From: Burkholderiales bacterium
GTDB taxonomy: Bacteria; Pseudomonadota; Gammaproteobacteria; Burkholderiales; Usitatibacteraceae
Length of the DNA stretch: 15,908 nt
Assembly (NCBI GenBank): GCA_025350945.1
Contig: JANXWW010000325.1
Coordinates: forward strand, 1 to 15,908
Direction: 5' to 3'
The position numbers were made by a program, and so were the translations under genes. Positions 1 through 7,488 of the stretch are shown here, piece after piece; positions within the stretch are counted from its first letter, which is position 1, and each line of letters begins with the position of its first letter. Below the pieces are notes generated by a model. The model saw only the letters and a list, made by a program, of their open reading frames with translations, was not told the DNA's origin and did not search any database.

Positions 1-67
1 TGGCTAAAAACTTTACCGCGCTTGTGCAATCGATAAAAAATAATAATTCCAAAGGGAGATGACGAGA

Positions 68-1498
68 ATGGCGATGAAAGACGCTGAGAACGATCTGCTT
101 GACCGGATGCAATTCCGCGCGGATCTGCTGGCGGATGACACGATGGCGGCGATCATGGGGCCGTGGTCAGATGCGGCACATGCATTCCCGCAAGCGCCCG
201 AATGGGAAAAGCAGTGGAAAAAAATCGCAGCGGTCACCAAAATATTTGGCGACTGGACATCGAATGAAAACTTGAGCGCATGGCAGCCCACCGCAGGCGT
301 GGCACCTGAAATCTGTGCCCCGCTTTTGCAATACGTCGCGGCCAGCCGCACATTGCCGGAGTGGGCCGATGCCAAAAAAATGGCGCGCGCGGAAAAGTTG
401 TTTATGGATTACGGTGTGCTGTCGGTCACGCTGTTGTTCTGCGCGAGTCTGCCAGAGTGTTACGTGATTCCCGATCTCTCCGCTGTGCTGCATGTGACGG
501 GGCAACTGGAAAAGCATACCGACTATCGCGTGCGCTCGACCGGTGCGATGATTTTTCCGGTGATGATGCACGGCGGCATGACCGATGCGACCGGTGGCGG
601 GTTAGCGCAAATTTTTAAAGTGCGCTTGATTCATGCGACGATTCGCAATCTGATTTTGCGCGACAGCCCGAAGGATGCGGTCGCACATCTCACCGCCAAT
701 GCCTTGGGCGTTGTGCCACCGCTCGCGGCAGTTTCAGACGCCACCAATATGCATCAGATGTTATTCGCGCACGGCTGGAAAACGCGTGAAGATGGGCTGC
801 CATGCAATCAGGAAGAGCTGGCCTATACGCTGCTCACGTTCAGCTATGTTTTTTTGCGCGGCCTGCGCACGCTGGGGCTTGGCTTTACGCGTTCCGATGA
901 AGAGGCGTATCTGCATACCTGGAATGTCGCCGGACACATGCTGGGGATTGATCGCGCACTGATGGCCGATACGATGGACGGTGCTGAAAAATTGTTTGCG
1001 CAAATGCAGGCGCGCGGACGAGCTGACCAGCAAGACCATGCGACTGATCCACGACCTGATCTGGGTAACGCATTAATTAATGCCATGAAAAGCGTGATTC
1101 CGCTGAATTTGTTTAAGCCGTTTCCGCAGTTGATGACTTGCCATTTGGTGGGCGCCGCAACATCAAAAGATTTGGGCCTGACAACAAGCGTGCCATGGCT
1201 ATCGCAAATTTTGTTCTATACGATGTTGTGGGTATCGCGGGTGATTGATAGTGTGGTGCGCGTGGTGTGGCCGGAATTTTCGATTACGCGATTTCTCATG
1301 CGTATCCTGGGTTATCACCTGATCACCAAGCTGATGATGGATCAGACGCGCCCGTTGAAGCTCCCGCAACATTTGCTGAATCGCATCAGCGAGGTAGTGG
1401 AAAACTGGAGTGATGACAAAAAAGCACCAGGCTGGCTCAATTCGGTCGAAGATCGATTCACCACGCGCGGTAGCTGGAATTCGGCTCGTGCGAAATAG
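68..1498 (+). CDS. DUF2236 (MpaB/Lcp-like) oxygenase family protein
   Basis: This soluble protein of about 476 residues belongs, by pattern, to the DUF2236 family. That family includes fungal MpaB and the heme-b rubber oxygenase Lcp. Family-like landmarks are YRVRSTGAMIF (about residues 153-163), RLIHATIR (about 186-193) whose His189 sits where Lcp has its proximal heme ligand, and the signature from about 250 to 294 containing LLTFSYVFLRGLRTLG and, further on, HTWNVAGHMLGID. I see no signal peptide or clear membrane anchor, so it is probably cytoplasmic, unlike secreted Lcp enzymes. I chose the ATG at 68 because AGGGAGA at 52-58 lies about 9 bases upstream; an ATG at 59 overlaps that site and one at 74 is also possible. 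The substrate is unknown; oxygenase activity is inferred from the family only. It stands alone, with a sensor cyclase gene downstream. Confidence 0.78.
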   Translation: MAMKDAENDLLDRMQFRADLLADDTMAAIMGPWSDAAHAFPQAPEWEKQWKKIAAVTKIFGDWTSNENLSAWQPTAGVAPEICAPLLQYVAASRTLPEWADAKKMARAEKLFMDYGVLSVTLLFCASLPECYVIPDLSAVLHVTGQLEKHTDYRVRSTGAMIFPVMMHGGMTDATGGGLAQIFKVRLIHATIRNLILRDSPKDAVAHLTANALGVVPPLAAVSDATNMHQMLFAHGWKTREDGLPCNQEELAYTLLTFSYVFLRGLRTLGLGFTRSDEEAYLHTWNVAGHMLGIDRALMADTMDGAEKLFAQMQARGRADQQDHATDPRPDLGNALINAMKSVIPLNLFKPFPQLMTCHLVGAATSKDLGLTTSVPWLSQILFYTMLWVSRVIDSVVRVVWPEFSITRFLMRILGYHLITKLMMDQTRPLKLPQHLLNRISEVVENWSDDKKAPGWLNSVEDRFTTRGSWNSARAK

Positions 1499-1510
1499 GG
1501 CGCTTATTGA

Positions 1511-1541
1511 TCCGAGGCATGCGCATGCTTGTGTCTTTTTT
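1511..1541 (+). terminator. possible weak terminator after the DUF2236 gene
   Basis: The perfect palindrome GCATGCGCATGC lies about 20 bases after the stop codon and is followed within a few bases by a run of six T (1536-1541). The stem can only be about 4-5 bp with a tight loop, so it is a weak candidate for an intrinsic terminator. Confidence 0.35.
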
Positions 1542-1547
1542 GTAGCG

Positions 1548-1579
1548 CTGTGATAATCACAGATTGTGTGTTGACACAA
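1548..1579. promoter_or_regulatory. two tandem inverted repeats, candidate operators
   Basis: CTGTGAT-A-ATCACAG (1548-1562) is a perfect 7-bp inverted repeat around one base. TTGTGT-GTTG-ACACAA (1564-1579) is a perfect 6-bp inverted repeat that overlaps the -35 box of the promoter of the downstream cyclase gene. The first resembles half-sites of a CRP-type operator (TGTGA/TCACA), but the spacing is 3 bases rather than 6, so a standard CRP dimer is not expected. The placement suggests transcription factor sites; the regulator is unknown. Confidence 0.5.
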
Positions 1580-1598
1580 ATCGCCGCCAAACTATAAA
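1571..1598 (+). promoter_or_regulatory. sigma-70-type promoter of the diguanylate cyclase gene
   Basis: A perfect -35 box TTGACA (1571-1576) is followed after 16 bases by the -10 box TATAAA (1593-1598). Transcription would start near 1605, only a few bases before the TTG at 1611 and 18 bases before the ATG at 1623. The inverted repeat at 1564-1579 covers the -35 box. Confidence 0.6.
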
Positions 1599-1622
1599 AA
1601 TAAAACTCACTTGCCCCGTCAC

Positions 1623-3431
1623 ATGCCCGGTTTTGTTCCACACCCACTAGCCAGCCGTACACTCACACGTTTAGCAGACGCTACCCAAACGCTACTGGGT
1701 GTAATCGTAATGTTAGCGCTCACCATTTTGGTATCTCAAACATGCGAAGCCGTATCCGTTGCGCCCACCATCGCACTCAATGACAAAAGCACCACGGTCG
1801 AATTATGGCCCTCGGCCACGTTTTTGCACGACCCGGAAAGCAAACTTGGGATTGCCGACGTAATCGCCGCGCCGGATAAATTTACAACACTTAAATCGGC
1901 TTACGCCACGCTGGGGCTACGGCAAAAAGTGATGTGGCTGCACATCCCGATTTCCCTTGCGACAGGCTCGCATGAAAACTGGATTCTCGATATTGACTAC
2001 GCGCTGCTGAATCACGCCGATGTGTACCTGATAAACGAAGGCAAAGTTATCAGCGAAGCGCGCCTGGGCATAGCGCAACCACAGGCAATGCGCCCGATGC
2101 CGAGCCGCTCGCTGGCCGTGGAGCTTAACTTCAAACCGGGTGCCAATCACACGCTGATTTTGCGCATTGACACACCAGGCGCAATGATTTTACCGATCAC
2201 GCTCAACTCGCATTCCGCGTTTCACGCGCGCGCGCTAAACGAGCAAATGTTGCAGGGATTATTGACGAGTCTGGTGCTGTGTCTTTTCCTGTACAGCTTG
2301 TTGCAATGGTTGAGCCTTCGCGAGCCCTTGTACATCAAATACGCGATATTGATTTTCGGCAGCGGACTATTTTCGGTACATTTTTTTGGTATCGGCGAAC
2401 AATATTTGTGGCCAGATGGGAGCTGGATTGGTAACCATGCTGCAGGATTGAGTTCGCTGCTCGCCGCATTCGGTACATCATTATTTGTTGCCGATGTGCT
2501 GGGTGCCGATATGAGTCCCAGGCTGCGCATAGCAATTCGCGTTGTTGCTGCAATATTTTTCGTGGCCGCAATTGCTTATACGCTCAATATTATCGATATC
2601 TACATCGTCAGCATCGTCATGAGTGTTATTGGCACACTGCCTTCATTGCTAGGCGTACCGGGTGCCGTTGCGCGTGTGCGCAGAGGTGATACCACTGGCG
2701 CATATTTCCTCGCGGCGTGGGTAACTTACGCCATTGCCAGTGTCATCATGATTGGCGTGGTGCGCGGCGCAATTGGTGCAAATTTCTGGACGCTGCATTC
2801 ATTTCAGATCGGCGCGACCGTGGACATGCTGATTTTCTTGCGCATTGCCGTGCTGCGCTCGGCCGCCGTGCACCGTGCCGCACAGCAAGCGACGCTTGAA
2901 CACGACGCTCTGCTCTCACTCGCACATACCGATCCGCTCACGGGTTTGCTGAACCGGCGCGGCTTGCAGGCAACCCTGCTCGCCGCCCTGCCGAAAGCCA
3001 CCCCGCAATATATTCTGGCCGTCTATTTTCTCGACCTCGATCAATTCAAGCCCGTCAACGATCAGCATGGTCATGATGTCGGTGACGAATTGCTGGTGGT
3101 GGCAGCCAGTCGGCTACGCGCCACCATGCGGGCGGGCGATGCAGTTGCGCGACTGGGCGGCGATGAATTCGTGGTGATGGCCACTGGCTTGCATGGCGAA
3201 AAACAGGCGCGCGAACTGGGCCATAAATTACTCGATGCATTTCGTCTGCCGTTCAGCCTTACACAGCACACCTGCACCATCGGCATCACCATCGGCTATG
3301 CCTTGGCACCCACCGACAGTAACGATGCAATAGGACTGCTCAAAAACGCGGATGCCGCAATGTACATCGGCAAACAAAACGGCAAGAATTGCGTGCAGCG
3401 AATCGGCGTAGCACTCGCCTCAGCTGAATAG
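1623..3431 (+). CDS. 7TMR-DISM sensor diguanylate cyclase (GGDEF)
   Basis: Inner-membrane sensor of about 602 residues that makes c-di-GMP from two GTP. Order from the ATG: a hydrophobic signal or anchor segment (about 20-40), a periplasmic region resembling 7TMR-DISM extracellular domain 2 (about 55-200), a seven-helix membrane region (about 207-412), a short linker, then a GGDEF domain (about 428-600). The catalytic motif GGDEF is intact (512-516). The product-inhibition I-site RAGD lies at 503-506, exactly five residues before it, so activity with feedback control is expected. DLDQFKPVND, the metal and substrate region, is also present. No EAL domain is visible. The start is uncertain: neither the ATG at 1623 nor the in-frame TTG at 1611 has a Shine-Dalgarno. 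A near-consensus promoter with inverted repeats lies just upstream. The input signal is unknown. Confidence 0.9.
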   Translation: MPGFVPHPLASRTLTRLADATQTLLGVIVMLALTILVSQTCEAVSVAPTIALNDKSTTVELWPSATFLHDPESKLGIADVIAAPDKFTTLKSAYATLGLRQKVMWLHIPISLATGSHENWILDIDYALLNHADVYLINEGKVISEARLGIAQPQAMRPMPSRSLAVELNFKPGANHTLILRIDTPGAMILPITLNSHSAFHARALNEQMLQGLLTSLVLCLFLYSLLQWLSLREPLYIKYAILIFGSGLFSVHFFGIGEQYLWPDGSWIGNHAAGLSSLLAAFGTSLFVADVLGADMSPRLRIAIRVVAAIFFVAAIAYTLNIIDIYIVSIVMSVIGTLPSLLGVPGAVARVRRGDTTGAYFLAAWVTYAIASVIMIGVVRGAIGANFWTLHSFQIGATVDMLIFLRIAVLRSAAVHRAAQQATLEHDALLSLAHTDPLTGLLNRRGLQATLLAALPKATPQYILAVYFLDLDQFKPVNDQHGHDVGDELLVVAASRLRATMRAGDAVARLGGDEFVVMATGLHGEKQARELGHKLLDAFRLPFSLTQHTCTIGITIGYALAPTDSNDAIGLLKNADAAMYIGKQNGKNCVQRIGVALASAE

Positions 3432-3450
3432 AAAGAGATAACGTTGACAC

Positions 3451-3483
3451 AAATAAAAAGGGCCTACATTTCTGTAAGCCCTT
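3451..3483 (-). terminator. intrinsic terminator of tRNA-Arg
   Basis: On the minus strand an 11-bp stem (3458-3468 with 3473-3483, one G-T pair) closes a GAAA tetraloop and is followed by TTTTATTT. It lies 8 bases after the CCA end of the tRNA. On the plus strand the same hairpin sits about 27 bases after the cyclase stop codon but lacks a T-run, so it may help to end that transcript only weakly. Confidence 0.85.
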
Positions 3484-3490
3484 GAAATCA

Positions 3491-3567
3491 TGGTGCGCCC
3501 AGCAGGATTCGAACCCACGACCCCTTGGTTCGTAGCCAAGTACTCTATCCATCTGAGCTATGGGCGC
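3491..3567 (-). tRNA. tRNA-Arg (anticodon ACG)
   Basis: Read on the minus strand, the 77-base sequence starts GCGCCCA and ends TGGGCGC-A-CCA, so the acceptor stem pairs fully and the CCA end is encoded. The D arm (AGCTCAGATGGATAGAGT), the anticodon arm CTTGG-CTACGAA-CCAAG and the T arm GTGGG-TTCGAAT-CCTGC are all standard. The anticodon ACG (complement of 3531-3533) reads CGN arginine codons after deamination of A34 to inosine. It is a single-gene unit with its own promoter and terminator. Confidence 0.97.
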
Positions 3568-3575
3568 ATCAGAGT

Positions 3576-3604
3576 ATTATAACCGCGAGCCGTGAAAAAA
3601 CCAA
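3576..3604 (-). promoter_or_regulatory. promoter of tRNA-Arg
   Basis: On the minus strand a perfect TATAAT (3581 down to 3576) is preceded at 17 bases by TTGGTT (3604 down to 3599). The -10 box ends 9 bases before the mature 5' end of the tRNA, which is typical for a stable RNA promoter. Confidence 0.75.
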
Positions 3605-3736
3605 CCTTTAACCTTCATTGCTCATCCATAAAAATGGGTTCGCAATGACAAGATCAAGATGCACGAAAAGAGAACCGCTTTTTGTCGAGAATTTTCTTCG
3701 CTACAGATTAGTCGACGCGCTGCGACTAAAAAGCCA
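3605..3736. other. intergenic, no gene seen
   Basis: This stretch lies upstream of the tRNA promoter and beyond the 3' end of the ABC exporter gene. It holds a TTG-initiated 65-codon frame (3618-3815, plus) that has no ribosome binding site, runs into the end of the exporter gene on the other strand and looks like no family I know. I regard it as non-coding. Confidence 0.5.
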
Positions 3737-3800
3737 AACACTAGCACCAATGCGGCGTTTAGACCATTTTTGCCTCAAAAACCGCGCCGATATTAGTGTT
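3724..3800 (-). terminator. structured 3' end of the C39-ABC exporter transcript
   Basis: Three nested inverted repeats begin 3 bases after the stop codon (which occupies 3804-3806): AACACTA/TAGTGTT (3737-3743 with 3794-3800), CGGCG/CGCCG (3753-3757 with 3785-3789), and TTTTTG/CAAAAA (3767-3772 with 3776-3781). On the minus strand they are followed by TTTGGCTTTTTAG. It could be an elongated terminator or a 3' stability structure. The internal loops make a classic terminator uncertain. Confidence 0.45.
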
Positions 3801-3803
3801 TTG

Positions 3804-5891
3804 TTAATTTCCTAAACCTGCTTTTAATTCAATCCGGCGCACCCCGGCCACCGATTCCGCCCGATGGCTCACCAGCACAATAGTCGAAACTGTGCTGGCC
3901 AGGTTGCTGCGAATCTGGGCTTCTTGTGTAGAGTCGATTTTATCAAGGGTTTCGTCGAGAAATAGTATTTGCGGGCGACGGTAGAGTGCGCGTGCGAGTA
4001 GCACACGCTGCTTCTGCCCGCCTGATAGTGTGGAGCCGAGTGCGCCCACAAGGGTGGAATAGCCCATAGGGAAGGTGCTGATTTCGGCATCGATTTGCGC
4101 GAGTTTGGCGCATTGTTTGATTTCGTTTAAATCAAATTCGCCGCCAAACGCGATGGCATCGGCGATTGAGCCTAAAAATAGTGTGTCTTCTTGCGTGACT
4201 GCACCTAATTGCGCGCGATAAAGTGCCAAATCCCAATCGCGCAAGTCGCGACCGTTCACCATCACCTGGCCTTCGGTGGGATGCAATAGGCCTAGCAATA
4301 CTTTCAACAACGTGGTTTTGCCGCAGCCGGATGGGCCGACCAGTGCGACGGTTTCGCCGGGCTTGATGTCAATATTCAAATGACGAAACGCGTAGCCTTC
4401 GGGGCCATAGGCGAAGCCTAAATTGTGCGCCTGTATCATTAACGGTTGCGCGCTCGAACCGGTCAGCACGGGGCTCACGTTAAACGATCCATAGGCTTTT
4501 TCTTCCTGTGCCAGAGCAATATCGGCGATGCGCTCGGCGTGCAGATCAAGCATGCGGAATTCATTCCATTTTTCGACCAGATTGTTAATACGCGTGAGGA
4601 AAACGAGCTTGAAGCCCAAGAACGCGTAGAGCATGCCGACTGAAAAAATACCGTCAAGCACCAGTAGCGCGCCGAGCCACACGATGATGATACTTTCCAA
4701 GCCAAAAATCAGCCCCGCCGCACCGCGCTGAAAAATACCGACGTTTTGCACTTTCACGCCCGCGTTGATTTGTTCAACAACGAGATTCTGATACGCCATA
4801 CGCCGGTCGTTTTCACGCAGATTCAATTTGATCGCCATCATGCCGCGCAGCGTCTCAATAAAATGTGTGCTGGCCTTGGCTTCGTGGGCGAGCTGCTCGT
4901 CGGTGGCGAAGCGCTGCGGATAATAAAAATACCAGCGCAGCATCGCGTAAATCGCGGCGGCAATCAGCACCACCAGCGTGAGCTTGATGCTGTAAAACGC
5001 CATGACGCTGATGGTTGCAATCACCATCAAGCCATCGATAAACGTTTCCACAAATGTTGTTGATAACGTTTTTTGAATCGCATCGACCGAGCGAAATTTC
5101 GACACAATATCGCCGATATGCCGCTTCTCAAACCATGCCAGCGGCAGCTTCAACAAATGATTAAACAGCGCCGTCAATAAACGCATATTGAAATGCGTGC
5201 TCAGATAAACACCGACCCATGCACGCACCGCCGTGACCACCACCTGAATAATCACCAGCGCGCCGAAGGCAATGCCCAACACCGTGAGCAATTCACGGTC
5301 ACGCCCCACCAGCACGCGATCCACCACCAGCTGCAAAAAAAACGGCATGGCAATCGCAAAAACTTCCAGCGCCAGCGAGATCAACACCAATTGCGCAATA
5401 CTGCCTTTCAAGCCACCGCCGACCGCGAGCAATTGCCACGCGCTGATTTTTTCACGCTCATCGACTTTACGAAAGCTCGCGTTTGGCGTGAATTCCATCG
5501 CAATGCCGGTGTAGTGTTTTGATGCTTCGCCAAGGCTTAATTTTCGTTGTCCGCGCGCAGGATCGTGGACAATTAAATTCTTACCCGATATTTTGGTGAG
5601 CACCACAAAATGATTCATGTCCCAGTGCAACACAGCGGGCAGCGTTAATTTGCCGAGTGCTTCCAACGACGCTTGCACACCGCGTGCGACGAGGCCCATT
5701 GATTCTGCTGCTTGCGAGAGATGTTTTAACGTGACGCCTTTGAGCGAAGGTGACAAGCGCATGCGCATCGCGGAAAGATCGGTTAAGTGGCCGTGGAACG
5801 ATGACACCATCGCCAGGCAGGCGATGCCACATTCGGGCGCTTCGCTTTGCAGGATAACCGGGACACGGCGGGAGAATATGGTGCTGGACAA
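3804..5891 (-). CDS. C39-peptidase ABC exporter (bacteriocin-type, type I secretion)
   Basis: A 695-residue three-domain exporter that should cleave a double-glycine leader and carry the cargo across the inner membrane with ATP. The N-terminal C39 cysteine protease (about 10-135) keeps its full site: Gln15, Cys21 in PECG, His94 in MNHFVVL and Asp110 in HDPARG. Membrane helices run from about 165 to 430. The ATPase has Walker A GPSGCGKT (519-526), Q-loop Gln567, signature LSGGQ (622-626), Walker B ILFLDE (642-647) and switch His676. The D-loop region reads DETLDKID where most relatives have DEATSALD. The start is a TTG with AGGAA 5 bases upstream; the next in-frame Met is residue 28, after the catalytic Cys, so TTG is required. 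It follows the HlyD gene by 176 bases. No cargo gene was recognised nearby. Confidence 0.93.
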   Translation of the reverse strand: MSSTIFSRRVPVILQSEAPECGIACLAMVSSFHGHLTDLSAMRMRLSPSLKGVTLKHLSQAAESMGLVARGVQASLEALGKLTLPAVLHWDMNHFVVLTKISGKNLIVHDPARGQRKLSLGEASKHYTGIAMEFTPNASFRKVDEREKISAWQLLAVGGGLKGSIAQLVLISLALEVFAIAMPFFLQLVVDRVLVGRDRELLTVLGIAFGALVIIQVVVTAVRAWVGVYLSTHFNMRLLTALFNHLLKLPLAWFEKRHIGDIVSKFRSVDAIQKTLSTTFVETFIDGLMVIATISVMAFYSIKLTLVVLIAAAIYAMLRWYFYYPQRFATDEQLAHEAKASTHFIETLRGMMAIKLNLRENDRRMAYQNLVVEQINAGVKVQNVGIFQRGAAGLIFGLESIIIVWLGALLVLDGIFSVGMLYAFLGFKLVFLTRINNLVEKWNEFRMLDLHAERIADIALAQEEKAYGSFNVSPVLTGSSAQPLMIQAHNLGFAYGPEGYAFRHLNIDIKPGETVALVGPSGCGKTTLLKVLLGLLHPTEGQVMVNGRDLRDWDLALYRAQLGAVTQEDTLFLGSIADAIAFGGEFDLNEIKQCAKLAQIDAEISTFPMGYSTLVGALGSTLSGGQKQRVLLARALYRRPQILFLDETLDKIDSTQEAQIRSNLASTVSTIVLVSHRAESVAGVRRIELKAGLGN

Positions 5892-6067
5892 GAGGGTTCC
5901 TGGCGGAGTTTTTATTGGTTAGGAATTGGCAATTATTTCTACTGATTGTTAAGTCTGTGTCGCCCGTATCAGCACAATCTTCAGGCGGCGATCACTCGCT
6001 CCCGAACCCCGCCCTGGCCCGAAACAGTGGCCATCCCGCCGTCGAGGGGGAGGGGCTTTTAAAAGAC
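5892..6067. other. GC-rich spacer between the HlyD and C39-ABC genes
   Basis: 176 bases separate two genes that should be co-transcribed, which is long for an operon. The part at about 5985-6060 is far richer in G and C than its surroundings, with runs such as CGAGGGGGAGGGGC (6043-6056). It looks like a worn intergenic repeat or half of an inverted repeat, but I cannot show another copy here. A 17-codon frame on the minus strand (6034 down to 5981) contains Gly-Gly but has no ribosome binding site. The 3' part (about 5892-5960) is AT-rich and could hold a promoter. Confidence 0.4.
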
Positions 6068-7315
6068 TCAAAACCTGCCCCGCAATTGCATCACTGGCTC
6101 AAAAATCCATTCAATCAAACTACGTTTCTCAAGCAAAATATCAGCATTCACGAGCATGCCAGAACGCAGCGGAAAATCCTGGCCGAATGCGCCGACACTT
6201 TGTTTATCGAGCGTGACAGCGACCCGATAAACGGGCTCGCGCGTGGTGGTGGGGCCGATTCTTTCGCCGGCTGACCAGACGGTCTGGCTCACATCCGAAA
6301 TCACGCCGCGATATTGTCCGAAGCGCTCGAACGGAAATGCCTCATAACGCATCACCACTTCTTTGCCTTTGTTGACAAAACCAATCGCACGGGTCGGCAC
6401 CAGCATTTCTGCATGCAATACACTGCCTTGGGGCAACACCGTTGCGAGCAACGCATCCGCCGCCACAGATTGGCCTGCACTCACCGCGATGTTGGTCACC
6501 GTGCCCGTGATCGGTGCTCCGATAACCGTTTCGCGTTTGGCTTCTTCGGTCGCCAAGGTCTGCTGAACTTCACTGATCTGGCGCGATACTTGATCGACTT
6601 GCGCACGCGATTTCAATGCGATGGCGGGTTCTTCCATGCGCGCATTTCCCAATTCGCGTTCCAGCGTAATGCGGCTACGCTTTAACGCCTGCAAGCGTAT
6701 TTCCTGATCGGTTGCTTCGTCCTGTTTTTGCCGGGCAACAATATCGGAGACAAATTTTTCGCGTGCCAGATCAGCGAAACGTTTAGCCTGCTCGCGCGCG
6801 GAGCTTAGGCGTTGATCCTGCAATTTCATTTCGCGATCTATCTGTGCGACTTCAGATTGTGTATCTATAATTTTCTTTTTGAGCTGCTGCAATTGTTGCT
6901 CGCCCAGCTCGCGTAATTGATCTTGCTCTTTGGCAAGTAGTGTGCGGCGTTGTGCTAATTCGCCCGACACCAGCGCGGCAGTTGACGCGGATGCCTGCGT
7001 GGAGCGCTCATATGAAATGCGCACCAGCGGCGCGCCTGCAACAACCTGCTGCCCTTCTTTCACCATCAATTCTGCCACCCGACCGGCATCCGGGATCTGC
7101 ACGCGCGCAGCACCGATATCAAGCGCTAAAAAGCCTTCCACGCGTTCGCGGCGCGTGTATTGGCCCCACACCGCCACGGCGATCATGATGGCGGCTGCGC
7201 TCACGGCCAGCATGGTGAGCGCCCACATGGGTAACGGGCGCGCAATCGTCGCCTCGCCAAAAAATTTTTCGCGTTGCGCGTCAATCGCCTCTTGGCGGAA
7301 CAGTTTTTGACTCAT
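6068..7315 (-). CDS. HlyD-family periplasmic adaptor (membrane fusion protein)
   Basis: A 415-residue adaptor of a type I secretion system. It would link the C39-ABC exporter to an outer-membrane channel of the TolC type. There is a short cytoplasmic N-terminus, one membrane helix (about 30-50), a first half-lipoyl region (about 72-102), a long alpha-helical hairpin rich in Glu, Gln, Lys and Arg (about 115-262), the second half-lipoyl region APITGTVTNIAVSAGQSV (267-284), then a beta domain with FPLRSGMLVNADILLEKRSL (381-400). The C-terminus IEWIFEPV is typical of adaptors paired with bacteriocin exporters. The ATG at 7315 lacks a strong Shine-Dalgarno. The gene is divergent from pstS and upstream of the exporter gene on the same strand, which supports joint function. 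No TolC-like gene lies in the window. Confidence 0.92.
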   Translation of the reverse strand: MSQKLFRQEAIDAQREKFFGEATIARPLPMWALTMLAVSAAAIMIAVAVWGQYTRRERVEGFLALDIGAARVQIPDAGRVAELMVKEGQQVVAGAPLVRISYERSTQASASTAALVSGELAQRRTLLAKEQDQLRELGEQQLQQLKKKIIDTQSEVAQIDREMKLQDQRLSSAREQAKRFADLAREKFVSDIVARQKQDEATDQEIRLQALKRSRITLERELGNARMEEPAIALKSRAQVDQVSRQISEVQQTLATEEAKRETVIGAPITGTVTNIAVSAGQSVAADALLATVLPQGSVLHAEMLVPTRAIGFVNKGKEVVMRYEAFPFERFGQYRGVISDVSQTVWSAGERIGPTTTREPVYRVAVTLDKQSVGAFGQDFPLRSGMLVNADILLEKRSLIEWIFEPVMQLRGRF

Positions 7316-7488
7316 GCGGATCGGTAAATGCGGTTATCGAATTGCGCCTATTATTTTGTGGGCTTTAGCAAAAAACAAACTAAATCTTGTAGCGCGATTG
7401 TAACGGAAGTAGCTGAAATATCACCAAAATATGCTTTTTTTGCTCGCGAAAGCACGCCGCAGTCTGAAAGAAGTTGAGCTTTAAAAAG

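Noticed and set aside
1548..1562. CRP binding site
   Set aside because: The TGTGA and TCACA halves are 3 bases apart; a CRP site needs 6, so I kept it only as an unknown inverted repeat.
3458..3567. Integration site at the 3' end of the tRNA-Arg gene
   Set aside because: The tRNA is followed by its own terminator and an ordinary gene; no integrase gene or repeated tRNA 3' fragment is seen in the window.
3618..3815. Plus-strand 65-codon frame between the tRNA and the exporter gene
   Set aside because: It has a TTG start without a binding site, no recognisable family, and overlaps the exporter gene end and its 3' hairpin.
5981..6034. Minus-strand 17-codon frame between the HlyD and C39-ABC genes containing Gly-Gly at residues 8-9, a possible exporter cargo
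   Set aside because: The would-be leader is only 9 residues, there is no ribosome binding site, the mature part would be 8 residues, and the frame lies in a GC-rich repeat-like stretch.
5915..6274. Plus-strand 119-codon frame over the HlyD gene end
   Set aside because: More than half lies antisense to the well-supported HlyD gene, and the rest is the GC-rich spacer.
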